A DNA stretch of 64,000 nt, from assembly GCA_030737835.1 (NCBI GenBank), contig JAUJYN010000012.1, positions 3,002,208 through 3,066,207 on the forward strand, written 5' to 3'. The notes beneath the pieces were generated by a model. That model was not told where the DNA came from. It saw only the letters and a list, made by a program, of their open reading frames with translations, and searched no databases. This DNA comes from Acorus gramineus. Its lineage: Eukaryota > Streptophyta > Magnoliopsida > Acorales > Acoraceae. This document shows, piece by piece, positions 33,701-45,190 of the stretch. Within the stretch, counting starts at the first letter, position 1; each line of letters opens with the position of its first letter. A program made the translations under genes and the position numbers.

Positions 33701-36071
33701 CCATACACAATGTATACAAAAAATATAAATTCCTGTAATACCCAAAAACAAAAAGAAGTAAAAATTCATATGAAATAGATTAAAATATACCGCTACTTCA
33801 AGGGAAAAAAAAAAGAGGGGGGGGGGGGGGGGGTTCACCCATAGAGCACATATCAAGTAAATTGAGAAGTCTCCACTGCAAGATTGACAAGATTTTATGG
33901 TCAGAAATGAAACTAGCGTCAACCCCTTCGTTGACACCACTTGATGTGAACAATTTTTATATTCCTACAAGACTATAAACTACTTTATACCCAATAAGAG
34001 GTTTCATTTCCTTTTCTCTTGTCTTGTATTTTCATTTTCATCATTTTATACATAGATTCCTCTTCTCCTTTGTTCGGGGGTTTCTTTCATTAATAAGACA
34101 ATTCCTATTTTTCTTTAAAAAAATGAATCCCTATTGTTTTGGACAGAGGTGGGTGCAATGGCAAGAACACACATATTCTATGCATCGATGCTGTTACATA
34201 TAGTCCAATCACTTTTAAATGGATTGAATAATGATAATCAAACTGAAAGACACCTAATATGCGTGGACTTGTATCCCAATTTATTTAATGAATTGGGGTA
34301 GCTAGTCTAACATTTTTCTCAAATGACACCTAAGAGCATCTCCAATCCTATACTCTACTCAAATTTAAATTTGAGTAAAAGTCACCCAAAACCCTCTTCA
34401 ACCATTTACTCATACCCATACCAAATTAAACTTTTACTCAAATCTTCACCCAAATCAAGAGAGACTCAAATTTTTATCCAAATTTTTAACATTTTTTTTT
34501 TCATTTATCTCCACATTTTCTTCCAATGTTACATTTTTTTCTCTTCAACTCTACCCTTAGTTAGATGCCTTCTCACCTCCCAAAATTTTCACCATCTCTT
34601 GAAAAAAAAAAAAGTATTCTTTTTTCTTAAGTCTTCATCTTTGTTTTTTAACTTCCTATTTTTGCTCTAATAAAAAAATATTATTTTTACCCTTTTTTTT
34701 CAAAAAATTGGATGATAATAATTTTTAAATTTAAACATTTTTTTTTTTTGAAGAAAAGTAGAAGTTTGTTATCCGATTTCGATTTATGATCTCGAATTAC
34801 AAATTCTGAAAGGAGGGAGAAAAGATTACACTACAAAAAGCAAGACATAAGAGTAAAATGGACTCTCTTCTCCGGGTTAAATTTAAATATCTTGAAAGGA
34901 AGAAAAATTGAGTAGTAAAAATGTTTGGGGAAAGGACTTTGAAAATGTTTATAGGAAATAATTAGAAGAAGATGTGAATTTTTAAAAAGATTTGAGTAAA
35001 ACATAAAGTGATGGTTGGAGACACATCATATCAAATCAAGCTTTTACTCAAATTTTAAGTAAAATTTGGGTATAGGTTTGAGTAAGGGGTGGAGATGACC
35101 TTAATAAACGCCATGAAGATTCCACGCTTCTGTTACCAAAATATGCCCATCGGGAGGCATTATATGAATTATGAAAAGATCATAAATACAGAATAATTCA
35201 AATTGTTTATACTCAGCCTCCTTGTGAACAATACCCAGATTAAATAGTTCAGACAAATATAACACAACAAACTATCAAGGCCGTGTGGAATTGAGCTATA
35301 AGTAGGAAGACACCTATTCTAGAAGGACATTAAGCAAGCAACAAAAAAAAATTTCTCCCTTCCAATAATTTCATTACAAATATAAGTGCCCATGTTGGGA
35401 AGTTCCTAAGTGTATCATCTAAATCTAAACCAAAGAGCAATTCGATTATGGAATGAAAGAAAACTATTAAATAAGATGCAAATGGTGGATTAAGCGCACC
35501 GTTGCAAGGGCAAGACTGACTTGGTTTATATTTGTGGCGTCTTTGCGTTGTTGGTGTCCTAGTATCTAAAGATTTTCCATTGTTGGCATCACGTTGTGGT
35601 GTCATAGATCACAACAAACAAGATGGAAGTTGAGAACCCATATGCAACCAAATTAATATGGAAACACCCTTCATAACCATAATGAAAGAAAAGAATAGCA
35701 CATATATCTTATCTACTTATTTAGGGAAAGTTCAAATTATCCAAATAATAAATGAAAAAAAAAACATCATCTCCATGAATACCACAATTTCCAATAGATA
35801 TGATTAAAGCTTTCTTTTTAAAAAAACCAATTCTTATAAACATATGAAAAAATCAACCCTGTCAATCCAAACATCTAAAATCACTGAAATAAATACCCAT
35901 TTCAAGGAACATCATTCCATACATAAAGAAAAATAGAGAAGCAAAAACCCATCACACAAAACAAAGGAATCCCACATCAAACCATCAAAACCCCAAAGAC
36001 CCACATCACAAGATCAAATCTTTTTCAACAAAAACACCCAACAAAGGGAAGAAAAGAAGACTCACCGCCAT
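30782..36071 (-). CDS. RIN4: RIN4-like protein with two NOI domains, 239 aa
   Basis: Coding exons on the minus strand are 36071-36066 (ATG GCG only), 32935-32453, 31870-31676 and 30817-30782, all phase 0. The product has an N-terminal NOI domain beginning [20 protein letters not shown], a long polar linker, and a second NOI domain with VPKFGDWD at 170-177 and [12 protein letters not shown] at 186-197. It ends with a CCC cluster at 230-232, the palmitoylation site that anchors this family to the plasma membrane. RIN4 is a hub of plant immunity, guarded by RPM1/RPS2-type receptors in Arabidopsis. Both VPxFGxW sites that are cut by the bacterial protease AvrRpt2 in that family are intact, and T188 matches the regulatory T166 of Arabidopsis RIN4. 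At 239 residues it is longer than the 211 of Arabidopsis RIN4, mainly in the linker. The first intron is about 3.1 kb. Confidence 0.94.
31985..32420. mobile_element. Repeat insertions in the second intron of RIN4
   Basis: About 31985-32145 is a fragment of dispersed family B (TGAGTATATACTTCATT..., ending GGGTTGAATGTAACATTTC). About 32150-32420 is a degraded element of the GGGATTAAGC/CTAGGxG type with an end ACTTTTTAGAACAATTG, related to those in the BAP31 intron at 52745 and 53428. Both are non-coding. They lie between coding exons at 31870 and 32453. Confidence 0.5.
32936..36065 (-). other. Large first intron of RIN4
   Basis: The intron separates the two-codon first exon from the NOI exon. 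It contains a homopolymer of 17 G at 33817-33833 and a large MITE at 34329-35105. No further gene is seen; the open frames in it are hydrophobic low-complexity or lack any domain. Confidence 0.6.
34329..35105. mobile_element. MITE with GAGCATCTCCAAT-type termini in the RIN4 intron
   Basis: The left end (CCTAAGAGCATCTCCAATCC followed by TACTCTACTCAAATTTAAA) is inverted at the right end (GGTTTGAGTAAGGGGTGGAG then ATGACCTTAAT). Sub-terminal words TTTTACTCAAAT recur in both halves. A poly-T-headed segment at about 34738-34890 is bounded by AAATTTAAACAT and AAATTTAAATAT, suggesting a later retro-insertion inside the MITE. Confidence 0.7.
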
Positions 36072-36300
36072 TCTATAACATAGAAATCACAGAGACCCCA
36101 ACAAAGATGAAATCTTCCCAACCCTCCTCTCCTTCGTTTCTCTTAAGAGGCTCCAATTATTATCACAAACCAAATCTTCTCATGTAGAGAGAGAGAGAGA
36201 GAGGAGAAGAGGCTGCCCAGTAACCGGCGCCACCGGTCAAGTTTGACCTTTCAGACTTGCTCTTCTTCTCCTTCTACGAAAGCTCAGATCGAAGTCACTC
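36072..36300 (-). promoter_or_regulatory. RIN4 leader and promoter-proximal region with GA repeat
   Basis: Directly upstream of the ATG (minus strand) the leader is pyrimidine-rich, with a (GA)n/(TC)n run at about 36187-36203. A GC-richer block with CCGGCGCCACCGG follows at about 36222-36237. The transcription start cannot be fixed. Confidence 0.4.
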
Positions 36301-36819
36301 TCTTTTTGTACAGTCTTGTCGTATACGGTCCGTATTTTATTTTGTTTAACCCTTTTAACAATGACTAATCCTTCGTATGTCTGTATTGAGACACTCAGAA
36401 GTTTCCTTCCAGACACCTAGGTAAGTCGAGAGTGATGGGATATAAAAAATAATCATGATAAAGTACATATAATTGTCTCAAATTTGAAAAGCTGGGATAA
36501 TAGAGATATTTTATTTTATTTAAAAACTGAGATAACTTTTATCTTCATTTTTTATCTTGTTTTTTTACAAATATAAACATGAACAAAATTGATGAACTTT
36601 TTTATCCCATAAAATTACCGATTAATCTTTTAATTTTCTATATATCTGTGAATAGATTTAATACCAATTAATCTATAAAGCCTCAAATTATGGAATTTTT
36701 TATGACTAATTATTTTGTACCTAGATCATGACCAAGTATTTAATTAAATTATAAAAAAAAACTAAGAGATGATGTGTGCGTGTGTGCGTGTGAGTATATG
36801 TAATTAAAACTAGGGTGTC
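36301..36819. other. AT-rich intergenic stretch
   Basis: No gene is seen between the RIN4 promoter and the next transposon. A short (GT)n-like run lies near 36774-36790. Confidence 0.4.
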
Positions 36820-38125
36820 CCATTTTATTGAGGGCACCGATATTCCCATCCACATAGCTATTCACCCCACCCCACTCAAAAAATCAGAATGTGATTTTTT
36901 TAAATAGTGATCCCATCCCGATCCATTCAACTTTGTGAAGTCGTTCATTATGTGATAGGTTGACATCATAAGGTCAAACTGGTCACAGAGATCTATGGAT
37001 CTTTTTATAGCCCATTCAACTTTGTGAAGTCGCGCGTTCATTATTTCACAGGTCGACATCACATAGTCGAACTAGTTACAGAGACCTAAATCTCTCTCTA
37101 CGGCTTATTCGACTTTGTGTTTTGAACAATGTGTTCACGTGTTATAGCGTTCTCTATGAAATGATATCTTTAAACGATGGTGCATTGTACAGTATCATGA
37201 AGGACAAATCACATGGTGTAGTGTTTGGATATCTCTTTGTGATATCGTTTATTATATCACAAGTCAAATGGACCGTAGAGAGGGCCTTAGGTCTCTTGAA
37301 TCAGTTCAACCATGTGATGTCAACCTATGATATAATAACAATGTTTTAAAAATCAAACCGTTTAATGAACAAAAAAAAATGAATGAGTCAAGGGTCATTG
37401 GTTCAACTGTTGGGTCAACCAACTTTGAACCATGACATAATTATCATATAATAATTTTTTTAATTGTCATTACTAAATAAAAATATAAAATATTTTAAAA
37501 AATCTTTGCATAAATGTTTTACTTAACATCATAACATGATTTTAGTATATAAAATCTAAACTTTTTATTAGATTTCATATTTTAACAAGTGATTAATCAC
37601 AATTTTTATGAATAAAGAACCATTCGATATAATCAACCCGCAGCTGGTTTACAAAAACCGTTGGTTCAATCGGTGGGTTAATTGAGTTTTACTGATTTTT
37701 TATATCATCGGATTATATGACTAAACCAAACTGGAATTCAACGCGAGTGAAGGTTTAACTGGTTCAACTAAGCAAGTCGGGTTGGATTTTAAAACACTGC
37801 ATAATTGACCATTTCACAAAGACAAATGGGTCATATGAGAGCCTTACATTTCTGTGACCTGTTCGATTCTGCGACATCGAACGGAGTATATAATCGACGA
37901 CTATACAAAGTCAAATGGATCGCAGAGATGGTTTAGGTATCTGTGACTCATTCGACTATATAATGTCGATCTGTGATATAATGAATAACTTTATAAAGTC
38001 AAATAGATCAGATGGGTTCACTTTTTAAAAAAATCACTTTTTTTTTTTTTTTAGAGGGGGTGGGTTGAAAAACCTTGTGGATGAAAATATCTGCGCCGTT
38101 TCATGAGTGGGTGTTCCTAATACGT
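36820..38125. mobile_element. 1.3-kb inverted-repeat element built of CATTCAACTTTGTGAAGTCG units
   Basis: The ends match in inverse orientation: GGCACCGATATTCCCATCC plus ACCCCACCCC at 36834-36875, and GGGGGTGGGTTG plus GGATGAAAATATCTGCGCC at 38056-38098. Inside the left half two ~93-bp direct units occur (about 36917 and 37013), each with CATTCAACTTTGTGAAGTCG, then a GTTGACATCA/GTCGACATCA word and ACAGAGA. Reverse-oriented relatives (AAGTCAAATGGATCGCAGAGA, GTCAAATGGACCGTAGAGA) occur in the right half. A second element is nested at 37339-37800. Confidence 0.7.
37339..37800. mobile_element. Nested element with AGTGTTTTAAAA-type termini
   Basis: It starts ACAATGTTTTAAAAATCAAACC and ends GGGTTGGATTTTAAAACACTG, an inverted pair typical of a widespread plant non-autonomous DNA transposon. 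The interior carries paired GGTTCAACTG/GGTTCAATCGG words. It interrupts the 36820-38125 element. Confidence 0.7.
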
Positions 38126-38935
38126 GGCTAAGAAGAAACCAAGCTAAAATCCAAACAATAAGTTATGATTGGAATTAATGGTGTACCTTATTTTCCCTAA
38201 AATAAATGGAATTTGGTCAGGCAATCACAGATCATTTTAAATGTGGGATGTTTGAGAAACAATAGTGTCAAGTCGGTAAACTTAGTTCCAAAATAATAAT
38301 GAATTTATTGTACAAAAAGACACGTAACTATTGTTTCTGATTCAATCAATAAATCTTTTATATTGTAGGCTAAAACATCAGATTTTGATGGTCTTATTAT
38401 TAATAATTCTGCTATTATGAGTGACAACTTCATCGATATGTTTGTGCAGTGCATAAATTCATCTAATCAGACAGTATCACATGAACAAGATAAAATCATA
38501 TAAAATACACATGAAAAACAATAAAACATAAAGGACTATTAGTGAAATTAATATAAATATAAACTATTAGTGATAGACACCTGATCGAAGCTCCATCAAC
38601 TGCACATCATGTTCTTCAACGAATAATTAATAAACTACATTGGAAATTGCACTAACTAATATGTAAAACATTCATTATTTGGCTTTAAAAATGCCTAACT
38701 ATGATTTAGTAGACTAGTCGATTTTGTAATTTACTTATCAAAATATTGTGATGTGATATTTGATATAAAAATATTTGTAGCAAAGATTCTTTTGTTCCCT
38801 AACATCAACTAATGGAGAATTAAAAAAAACATTCTTCATGAACCAAATTATTCCAAAATTTTAAATGTTTTATCCAACTCTACAAGTTGAATTGATTAAA
38901 AAGAACACTGGTTAGGTGTTCTAGTACCCTGATAG
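38126..38935. other. AT-rich intergenic stretch
   Basis: I see no gene and no clear element here. Confidence 0.4.
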
Positions 38936-38944
38936 TTAATAATT

Positions 38945-39404
38945 GGTTAAAATGCATTTGGATCCCCTGAAATTTTCTAAACCTTGAGAAACACTCCCTA
39001 TAGTTCGAAAACATGCAATTACACCCCCCGCAGTTAGATTTTCCATTAAGATTGGATAAAAGTATGATTTTACCATTTTAATTAAATCTTTATCATGTTT
39101 TCACTTATTTTTTATGGGTTGATTTCACATTTAATTTATAGTTATGTGGTTTAATTCTTACAAAAATGCATCCAAACACATTTGAAGAGTTAATTATTGT
39201 ATAAGTTAATATTCATAAAACATATCCATAATCAATTAATTGATTTTATTGTAGATATTTAGTGAGTTGAGGGTAAAACAGTAAATTTAAATTATTCTTA
39301 ACAAAAAAAAATAATGGTAGGGGGTGTCAGTGCAAGTTTTTTAACTTTAGGGGAGTGTTTTTGTAGGTTTTGAAAACGTTAGGGGGTCCAAATGCATTTT
39401 ACAC
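38945..39404. mobile_element. Mutator-like MITE with exact 9-bp target duplication
   Basis: The left end GGTTAAAATGCATTTGGATC is inverted at the right end (GGTCCAAATGCATTTTACAC), and similarity continues for about 55 bp through the ACACTCCC word. The flanks are TTAATAATT at 38936-38944 and again at 39405-39413. It is non-coding. Confidence 0.88.
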
Positions 39405-39839
39405 TTAATAATTTAGAGTAATAATAAAATAACCACACTCAATCAATTCAACCAAAAACAAGTTTAAAGTTTTTTATTAAAAAATTCAAGATAAACAAAC
39501 CAGTGTTTCACATTTGATAAACAAAACCCAAGATACCAAAAGGGTTTACCACAAATATCAATATTGATAATAATATTGCATGGAATTATTGTTGTTGTTG
39601 TTGATGTCTTTTTTATATTGTTTATTATATATATAATATTATTTATTAAACACTTCCCATCCTGTTAGTTGGGGACATGATCTGACCAATCTTGAAAAGT
39701 ATGGAAAATATTTTATAAAGTCTGGAATATATTTTATTGCCGGCTTCACACGTGCTTTGAATAAATATAACTATAAATATAAATATATTAAGTCCATGGT
39801 CCCCCTACTGCAATGGTCAATTGGAGAAACCCAACTTCA
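39405..39839. other. AT-rich intergenic stretch
   Basis: No gene is seen. A short TTG-type trinucleotide run lies at about 39589-39603. Confidence 0.4.
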
Positions 39840-40225
39840 AATTGGGGCTGGAATAATTGGGGGAGAAGATAGAATAGATGAGAATTTGTACGTCATAATT
39901 AACTGATATAAAATAGTATATGAATTCTAATCAATCCTTAGAATTAAGTTATCCCAGATTATTTAATCCAAAAGAATATGTGGATTCACTATCAAATCAA
40001 CTGTCATCACCTCTTATAAATTAATTGTCATCATTTTTTTTTATATATTTTTTATAAATCTTTATCCATCTCTTATTCAAATTTTATTCAAACAATTTTT
40101 TTTATTATTATTACGTTTCCCAACTATAATAATTCAAAACACAACCAAACAAAACATCACTTTATCTTTATTTATACTAGAATAGTTATAAATCTCACAA
40201 TTACTTAATTATCTATCCAAAAGGG
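39840..40225. mobile_element. Dispersed MITE-like family A, reverse copy
   Basis: It reads in reverse the blocks of the copy at 27840-28262: ATCACCTCTTATAAATTAAT, then TTACGTTTCCCAAC, AATTCAAAACACAACC and CTTTATCTTTATTTATACT. The sequence TTGTACGTCATAATTAACTG here also matches 45100-45120. It is non-coding. Confidence 0.6.
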
Positions 40226-41306
40226 TGTATAATTTTTTTTTCTTTCAGATGGTGTTCAATTCGAATATGAGTATATGAGCTGAAGTTAAAGAAAAAAAAC
40301 TCAACTCTAGGTATTGGTTCCGATTTGGGTTCAAATTTGATTCAGGTTAGATCAGATTCATATTGGATTTAAATAAATTTATCATTTCACGTAATTTAAA
40401 ACCTGTAACATTCAGATACTTCATGTGAAAGAGATAAAGAGGGGACATGATTTCTTATTTCTATTTAGTTTTATTTATATTAAAATGTCTGTTGAATTTC
40501 CTTCCTTGTAAGTGAATCAAATCAAGGATAGAATAGTATTTAAAGATTAATTTGGTAAGGGGATAACCTTTGGAGAATAATTTATCATATTTTAAGAAAT
40601 CTGTTAACATAGTTATTGTTCATGTTTTGTCAAGATATGGTTAATAAGAATGGATACATGTTATTCTATCATTAGTTGGAATAGACACCTCAGTTTCATT
40701 TTAAAATTGGGGCAATGGTCCCCATTTTATCTTTGTTTGTTTTTTAAATACTACGTATAGTATTTTTTCAAACCCAATTTTAATCCTCACATATTTTGAA
40801 TTTTTTTAAAAGAATACACCTCATCCAGTGAGGTATATACTTTTATAAAAAATTAAAGTATATATTATAATGAATTGCATGAATCTATTTATAAAAAAAT
40901 GTAAAATTTTTCTAATGAGACATATATCTTGTTAATGTACACATATTAGAATTGGAGCTGGAAAAAAGCTCATTTTTTATACCGACCAAACATAATAGGT
41001 TGTTCCCCAATCATTTATCCCCCCACCCCTATTTATTCCTTTATACCACCATTTATCCCCTTACCAAACTCGCTTTAAACCTTTATTAGTAGTCGCTTAG
41101 GGCTTTAGGGATTGGATTTTGGATATCCACAAATATCTATTACTGAGAAAAGAAGGTTAAAAAAAATCCAAAACAAATGGTCCCTTCCAACATGAAATGG
41201 CATTTTTTTTTTTTTGGGTGTAAAATGCCTTTAGACACTTAAATTATAGCATCAACAAAAAGATGTACAAGAGTGTGTGAAGAAAATGAAATGGCCTTCA
41301 ATTCGA
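40226..41306. other. Intergenic DNA with dispersed family B copy at 40760-40985
   Basis: The clearest element is at about 40760-40985, with TGAATTGCATGAATC, ATTTATAAAAAAATG and a GAATTGGAGCTGGAAA end matching the family B copies at 29545 and 60340. The rest is AT-rich and shows no gene. Confidence 0.45.
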
Positions 41307-41317
41307 TTGGGTATTTG

Positions 41318-41483
41318 TTTTTTTTTTTTTTTGAGATCACGGTAGACTTTGTATTCATGAAAACAAGTTCAAAAGAACAAAGAAATACAAGAGCAAGGCC
41401 CCCGGCCTCCATCTCGATGTTGCACTCCCCCGCCAAAACCCTGCCCCAATCTTTGATGAATCGCACAACCATCTCCCATAAGT
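41318..41483 (-). mobile_element. 5'-truncated LINE 3' end with poly(A) and 13-bp target duplication
   Basis: On the minus strand the segment encodes MVVRFIKDWGRVLAGE, the conserved last motif of plant LINE reverse transcriptase reading frames, then a short 3' untranslated region and a poly(A) tail (plus-strand T-run at 41318-41332). An exact 13-bp direct repeat TTGGGTATTTGTT flanks it at 41307-41319 and 41484-41496. This is the classic product of target-primed reverse transcription with extreme 5' truncation. It is only about 165 bp long. Confidence 0.88.
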
Positions 41484-41496
41484 TTGGGTATTTGTT

Positions 41497-44400
41497 AGCT
41501 AGAAAAGGAGGTGGTCAATACAATTAGGAAAATGTTAAGAGACAAATTTGGTTATCCCAATTTTATATTTTTTTCATGTTTATTTCATGTAATGAAATAT
41601 TATTTTTATTAAAATAAAAATAACATATATGTGTTATGAACAACATACACTATTTTACATTAAAAAGGGGAAAATGATATGTTCAACTAAAATTATAATC
41701 CACACTGGTTTTCTTTTTTTCTTTTTCTTTAAATCGTACTCTCTCCAATTGAAGTACATGTTGTTATATGATATGAAGTATAAACTGAGATATATTAATT
41801 TATTTTTTTTGTATTGAAAAAATAATAAAAATGTCATTTATATACTACATTATTATAGTGTATGAGATTGTAAAATGGGCTGCAAAATGGACTAGGTATA
41901 TCAGTGCTAAAAAAATGTCATTTATCATACACTATGATATAACTCCATATATACTACGCTATCATAATGTTTTGGGCTACAGATGGAGCTGCAAAACGGA
42001 CTGAGTATATCAACGCTCAAAATCATGTCATCTGGTGACACATATATCTTAATAGGGACTATACAATGTACAAGGAGTGAGTGTATTTATTTTGATGGGA
42101 ACTAATGCATCAATCCTTTTCACAATCCCATTTGCACTCACCACATGGTTGACACATAAATGAAATCAACTAATGCAATATATATATACACCACAAATAT
42201 ATGTCTTATTATATAGAAAAAAAATATATATACATTCAATTCATACCAAGTCTGTAATTCATTTTTTTATAGAAGAATGCATTTCATTAGCTAAATATAT
42301 ATTTCTATAAAAAAAAAGCGTGTGTGAGAAGTGTATACATGGTTGAACATAACATTTTCTTTATTGAAATTTTTAAAAATTAGCTATGTGAGGTCTGGAG
42401 ATTCTAGATGGAAGTGATGCAATGTTTTAGATTTGAGCGATAATACATTCAATCTGTTTTACAATCCTATCTGCAGTCACCACATCACTAACTCTGTATA
42501 TAAAATCTTCTAATTCAGCATATGCTTTATTATTTCAGTACATACTACATGACATAAAATATAAAAAAATATTGTTTAATATGTATATGTATGTATCACT
42601 TTTAATAAAAGAATGTAATTATAACCAAGTATAATGGTACTTGATATGATTAGTTCTAATGATATTTGATATGACAATGGAGAAATGGTTGATATGAAAT
42701 GGGTTTATTATGTCCATGTGAGCACATCCAACTTGCTATGTAACACACAAACAAGGTACCCCTCCTTGATAAGATTGTAACTAATTATGGAGGTTAATTA
42801 TATCATATGAGGGACTTAGGTCATCTGTGTTTTTCCATATTGAATATCAAGTTGGGAAATCATTGACCTCGTTTCATCCCCCCCCCCCCACCCTCCCCCT
42901 CTACACCTTCAAATACTGTGGTCCATTCTTGTAAGGAAAACAATATCTTGATTAATAAATTTATTATAACACAAATAAGTGATGCAACACTGATACCTAT
43001 TATTTTAGGTTAGCAAATGTTCTCTATAATGATACCTTACATTTTTTTTTTCTATGAAAGATGCAATGGACAATCAACATGGGAAATGACATGTTGATCT
43101 TGTCTGTAGCCCCATTTGCAATGTCTGTTTTACTTTTTAAAAAAATATATACGCGTTTAATAAAGTATATGTTCTTATGAAAAGTGAACTATATATTTAA
43201 ATATATATGTATATATTCTTATATTTATAAAAAAAATTAAAAAATTAATCGAACATACACTACATTAGTAGAGTATATACTATACAAATACAATATATAC
43301 TCCACTTGTAGAATTTAAAGACGTATAATCAATTTTGTGTAAAGAAAATTCTTTTATTTGAGATGTTCATGAATGAATTGAATACAAAAATAGATGATTT
43401 CTGTACACAATTTGCTTGGATATTCCAGAAGAAGGTGTTGGAAAATATAATAGAGGTTTAGTATACAAAATAATATTGTATAAGTATTTTGTTCCAAAAT
43501 ATACTTGGCCAAAACCAAGTTTCCTACATAAGGTTAATGTCAATTAACGCTAAACTGATCCATACTCATTTGTGGCATCAATGTTGTAGTTTGAACAAAT
43601 TTTGAATTTTTTTAAAATATATACTTGTGTAGTGAATTACATGTTTTTACAAAAGTGAAGTATATGCTCAAATAAATTGAATGCATATGTTTTTATATTT
43701 TTCTTAGTAGTGTATATATACAGTGAGTTAAATGATGTGATGTCTGTAGAAGTGATTGCTCGTATCAACATCCTTCTTGAAGTTTAGGTTTGAGCTTGTG
43801 ATATTGGCTAATTCATGCTGGAAAATGATATGTTCAATCCCACTTGTGGCCTTTAATTGTTTTAATTTTACTTTAAAGTATATAATCACCTATCAAAGTG
43901 CGCGTTATTTGAAAAATAAATTATATATCTAAATAAATCAATACTTTTTTAAAAAATAATTTTTTTTTAATCAAGTAGACATTGCATTAGGACAATATAT
44001 ATTGCATTAAATACAATATATATACTTTGACTGAGGGACCATCTTTGAATTATAAATAATTATACATGACTGTAAACCGAACTGAGTATATCAGCACTCA
44101 ATCCAAGTTGATAGGGTGTGGATCAACAAAATTATTGCAATTGGAATAGGGACATGTCATATGATACACCACCACATCACAATGAAAGCTTGCCAAACAA
44201 ACACATGGCCTACGAATAATAAATACCTGAATCATTCATTCTCTCACCAGCAAAATCATTTAGCAATAAAATCCATATAATTTGGGAAACCACAATCGAA
44301 ATTCAAACAAAAAGATTACTATTACATTTCTTGAAACTTTTAAAATAGTATGTATGGGTCCATTATATTCCGGAAACTATTCCCCAAAAGCCATTTTTGC

Positions 44401-44589
44401 ACTTGTATAAGGATGGGGAATAAATCAGAATACTTCATTACTTCAACATGAATATATATATTTTTTTTCAAATGAGAGAATTTGGTCATGTTTTCTGTTG
44501 TCATATATATTCGGATGCTTAAGTTGAAAAATACAACTCTAAGGTACCGCTTGTGCAAAGACATAAGCTATTATGGAGTTTATGACTGT
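41497..44589. other. Repeat-rich AT intergenic DNA
   Basis: No gene is supported. About 41830-42030 contains two diverged units with the motif GCTGCAAAATGGACTAGGTA/GCAAAACGGACTGAGTATATC and CACTATGATA. Fragments of the same AT-rich families recur at about 42240-42360, 43060-43330, 43600-43740 and 43850-44110 (the last ends GTAAACCGAACTGAGTATAT). A C-tract of 12 lies at 42878-42889. Confidence 0.4.
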
Positions 44590-45190
44590 TCTAGGAATAG
44601 ATTATTACACAAGTGGAATAAGTGATTTTTTATTTGGTTGTGTTTTTAGTTATTCTCATTGAAAAAACGTAATAATAAATTTTTGTTATTTGGTTATTTG
44701 TGAATAAAATGTGAATAACATTTGAATTTTAATTATAAAAAATAAAAACTGATGTGACATGTGTGCCCCATTATTTATAAGAGGTGATAATCGTTGAATT
44801 GGTATGTGACTAATGGAATATATTAGATGGAATAATACAATTCGATGAGGGACTTGGAATACAAATATCAGTTTATTCTTACTTATTTTGGCATAATTAT
44901 ACCCATCTATTCCTTCCAAACAAACAATTTTTTTAGTTTATTCTCCCCTATTCCCTCATATTCTTCTCTTATTTTTTTACCCAGACATCCCATAAGCCCA
45001 TGCTTGGTTAGGGAACTGGGGGTGGAAAAAATAGGGATAAGGTGGAATAGTGATAAAATGGATGTTTGGAACTTGGAAGGCTGGAATAAATAAGAATCTG
45101 TATGTCATAATTAACTGTTATAAAGTGGTATAATTATTCTTACTTCCCATGAAATTAAGTTATTCCAGCTTATTTAACATTATGTATTTC
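44590..45190. mobile_element. Dispersed MITE-like family A, copy with two halves
   Basis: The first part (44590-44990) repeats GGTTGTGTTTTTAGTTATTC, then TCATTGAAAAAACGTAA and TTATTTATAAGAGGTGAT in the order of the 27840 copy. The second part (about 45000-45190) repeats TATGTCATAATTAACTG and GAAATTAAGTTATTCCAGC as in the 39840 copy. It is non-coding. Confidence 0.55.

Noticed and set aside
35330-35605. 91-codon minus-strand frame in the RIN4 intron
   Set aside because: No recognisable domain and no splice sites linking it to RIN4 exons in phase.
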